Part shown: piece by piece, positions 5,843 to 7,528 of the stretch
How positions within the stretch are numbered: position 1 is the stretch's first letter
How the letters are laid out: every line of letters starts with the position of its first letter
NCBI GenBank assembly: GCA_947461645.1
Contig: CANHMN010000080.1
Coordinates: 1 to 7,528 of the forward strand
Origin: Chitinophagaceae bacterium
Lineage (GTDB): Bacteria > Bacteroidota > Bacteroidia > Chitinophagales > Chitinophagaceae
Length of the DNA: 7,528 bases
Reading direction: 5' to 3'
Position numbers and translations under genes: made by a program
The notes under the pieces: generated by a model
What the model was told of the DNA's origin: nothing
Database searches by the model: none
What the model saw: the letters and a program-made list of their open reading frames with translations, nothing else

Positions 5843-6778
5843 ATGGGAGAAGCAGAAAGATACCAGGAGTACAAACACCTCCGCAAAAAAAAATTTATTC
5901 TTGGCGCAGCAAACAATGCGCTCATGACCTTGCTGGCGCTCAATGCTATAGGTTTTTTGTGCTTATTGACTTTGCAGGTTTCTTTCTTTTTTGGCCAGCA
6001 AAGCCGCGAGGTTTTTTACAACAGCATTGTTTATTATGCTGAACTTCCTTCAACCTTCAGCGCCTTCATTCATAAGCCATGGTCTTTACTTACCTACATG
6101 TTTACTGATACAGACAACGGCCTGTGGAGAATTGTGAGCAATATGGTGTGGATGTGGACTTTTGGTTATTTTTTTCAACAACTCGCAGGAAATGATAAAC
6201 TCCTTCCCGTATACCTATACGGCGGTATACTTGGCGCATTGGGCTTTATGACATGCGGACAATTTAGCGCGATGCAAGAAGGTGCGTCGCTTATCGGCGC
6301 CAATGCTTCTGTAATGGCTATTGCAGGTGCGGCAGTTGCAATAGATCCAACTTACAGGGTACTTACTCACATCAGAAAAGGAATTCCATTGTGGGTGCTG
6401 TTGCTTATTTATGTAACTATAGATTTGCTTGGCGTATTGCCAGTGGGTGTTGGTTATGTGGCCGCGCATTTAATAGGCCTATTTACAGGTATTGTTTTCA
6501 GTTTACTTCTCAGGTCAGGAAAAGATATGGGTTCATGGATGAATACATTTTTTTATCGTGCTGCCAATTTGTTTACCCCTTCAACCGCAGCAAAAAAAAA
6601 TACGAGAGAAACTTTTTTTTACAGAACGGGCTCAAGAAAACCCTACCAGAAAACTCCACGAAACACACAGCAACGCTTAGATGAAATCCTTGATAAAATA
6701 AATGCTAGTGGCTTTGATTCCTTGAATGACGATGAAAAAGATTTTCTTCAGCAGGCTGCCAATGAGCCTGAGGAATAG
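5843..6778 (+). CDS. Rhomboid-family protein with DUF6576-like tail, predicted inactive
   Basis: The 311-residue protein has a cytoplasmic start (MGEAERYQEYKHLRKKKF), a rhomboid core of about six membrane segments (18-225), a basic linker (226-275) and a C-terminal helical tail (RLDEILDKINASGFDSLNDD, then EKDFLQQAA) resembling DUF6576, which ends the long rhomboid of Bacteroidota tandems. The fold is recognisable from PWSLLTYMF, NMVWMWTFG, the GANASVMAI segment and AAHLIG. The key point is the active site. Where active members have GxS, this protein has Gly152-Ala153-Asn154, so the catalytic Ser is Asn. The His preceding the conserved Asn100 is replaced by Arg97, while His209 of the third position remains. 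It is probably a non-proteolytic rhomboid that binds or regulates substrates or its neighbour. The ATG at 5843 follows the previous stop after one base; a TTG at 5798 could add 15 residues but is less likely. Confidence 0.87.
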   Translation: MGEAERYQEYKHLRKKKFILGAANNALMTLLALNAIGFLCLLTLQVSFFFGQQSREVFYNSIVYYAELPSTFSAFIHKPWSLLTYMFTDTDNGLWRIVSNMVWMWTFGYFFQQLAGNDKLLPVYLYGGILGALGFMTCGQFSAMQEGASLIGANASVMAIAGAAVAIDPTYRVLTHIRKGIPLWVLLLIYVTIDLLGVLPVGVGYVAAHLIGLFTGIVFSLLLRSGKDMGSWMNTFFYRAANLFTPSTAAKKNTRETFFYRTGSRKPYQKTPRNTQQRLDEILDKINASGFDSLNDDEKDFLQQAANEPEE

Positions 6779-6795
6779 GCAAAAGCTATTGTAAC

Positions 6796-6830
6796 AAAAA
6801 AACCTGTTGGCATTTACCAACAGGTTTTTT
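6796..6830. terminator. Strong bidirectional intrinsic terminator
   Basis: CCTGTTGG (6803-6810) and CCAACAGG (6817-6824) form an 8-bp GC-containing stem with loop CATTTA. It is flanked by seven As (6796-6802) and six Ts (6825-6830), which extend the stem and provide a U-tract for both strands. It sits 17 bases after the stop of the second rhomboid gene and 26 bases beyond the stop of the convergent secreted-protein gene, so it serves both. Confidence 0.92.
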
Positions 6831-6856
6831 ATTTGGAGAAACCAAAAACGATTGTG

Positions 6857-7528
6857 TTATAACTTTTGAAATAAGGTTGCGTTTACCTGTCCGCCATAAT
6901 TCAATTTCAAAACATACATGCCCGGAGGGAGTGTGTTTATAGGCAGGGTAACCGCCTGGTTCCCTGAAGCAACCGTTAAATTGTATTGTGCAATCATCAC
7001 ATTTTGCATGTTGTAGATAGTTGCTACTAACGGTTGATTCTGGTTCGAATTAACAACGAAACTCAATTGATTGTGAGCAGGGTTAGGATAAGTCATCAAA
7101 ACATTTGATGGCTGAGGTATGTTTCTTGTTGAATCAACTGTTATGGAAATACAAGTATCGGCGATACAACCTGCTAAACTAACGTTTAGGCATACTTCAT
7201 AATTTCCCGGACCAGGAAAGACATGCTGTACAATTTGCCCTGTTGCAAAACTGCTGTCGCTGAAATACCAGTTCATCTGTGCAGACGGGTAGTTATTGGC
7301 TGCGGTAAACAAATAGGTATATGGCGCAGTTGGTGAAGCGGCTACATTAAATGAAGCGTCAATATTACAAGGGGAAGGATTATTCACCAAAATAGTTATG
7401 CAAGTGTCTGCAAAGCAGGTATTGCTCATCGCAACTTGCATACAAACCAGGTAATTACCCGGTTGATTGTAACTGTGCGAAATATTGTTTCCTGTTGCAG
7501 AAGTTCCATCGCCAAAATTCCATGTAAT
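6857..7528 (-). CDS. Secreted PKD-repeat protein with T9SS C-terminal sorting domain (C-terminal part, runs off right edge)
   Basis: The minus strand is open from the right edge to the TAA at 6859-6857 and gives 223 residues; the N-terminus lies outside. The visible part starts inside a PKD domain (WNFGDG at 3-8, PGNY at 23-26). A second PKD-like module follows, with WYFSDS at 87-92 and PGNYEVCLNV at 107-116. A linker leads to a type IX secretion sorting domain (about 145-223) with YPNPAHNQLSF, the central ATIYNMQNVMI and the closing LPPGMYVLKLNYGGQ, ending FQKL. Such proteins cross the outer membrane through the type IX system and are then released or anchored on the cell surface; PKD modules usually serve as spacers or adhesive domains. 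The two modules share a cysteine pattern ending in ADTCITI and ADTCISI. The catalytic or binding part, if any, is not visible. Internal ATGs such as 7441 are not the start, because the frame is open and homologous to PKD upstream of them. Confidence 0.88.
   Translation of the reverse strand: MTWNFGDGTSATGNNISHSYNQPGNYLVCMQVAMSNTCFADTCITILVNNPSPCNIDASFNVAASPTAPYTYLFTAANNYPSAQMNWYFSDSSFATGQIVQHVFPGPGNYEVCLNVSLAGCIADTCISITVDSTRNIPQPSNVLMTYPNPAHNQLSFVVNSNQNQPLVATIYNMQNVMIAQYNLTVASGNQAVTLPINTLPPGMYVLKLNYGGQVNATLFQKL

Noticed and set aside
6591..6601. A AAA AAA slippery run (nine As) in the second rhomboid as a programmed -1 frameshift site
   Set aside because: The zero frame continues into a recognisable DUF6576-like tail, the -1 frame ends soon at 6684 with no meaningful protein, and no convincing downstream stem was seen. 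It is probably an ordinary Lys-Lys-Asn stretch in A-rich DNA.

Overview
The window looks like chromosomal DNA from a member of the Bacteroidota. The grounds are: a type IX secretion C-terminal sorting domain on a PKD-repeat protein; a DUF4369-DUF5106-TlpA thioredoxin protein; a tandem rhomboid pair whose second member carries a DUF6576-like tail; several TAnnTTTG-type -7 promoter elements; and few Shine-Dalgarno sequences. Nothing suggests a phage, plasmid, insertion sequence or CRISPR array. It reads as a core-genome neighbourhood.

Layout. At the left edge, on the minus strand, are the first 40 codons of recA (1-120), followed by a 182-base intergenic region that holds a candidate recA promoter and a 21-bp palindrome. 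Next come two closely spaced minus-strand genes transcribed towards recA. The first transcribed encodes a periplasmic or lipid-anchored thioredoxin-fold protein (2224-3663). It is followed after 10 bases by a SurA-like multi-domain parvulin prolyl isomerase (303-2213). Both products are exported, so the pair probably acts in envelope protein folding and redox.

A 128-base divergent promoter region (3664-3791) separates this operon from three plus-strand genes: an RlmD/TrmA-type iron-sulfur rRNA m5U methyltransferase (3792-5207, GTG start), a compact rhomboid protease with intact catalytic residues (5239-5841), and a longer rhomboid-family protein (5843-6778). The last two are separated by one base. 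The second rhomboid has Asn where the catalytic Ser should be and has also lost a conserved His, so it is predicted to be a pseudoprotease. A strong bidirectional terminator (6796-6830) lies between this group and a convergent minus-strand gene. That gene encodes the C-terminal 223 residues of a large secreted protein (two PKD-like modules and a T9SS sorting domain) and runs off the right edge.

I see no wholly novel multi-gene system. The most interesting point is the active/inactive rhomboid tandem. Next are the palindrome beside the recA promoter and a possibly leaderless GTG-started methyltransferase mRNA.
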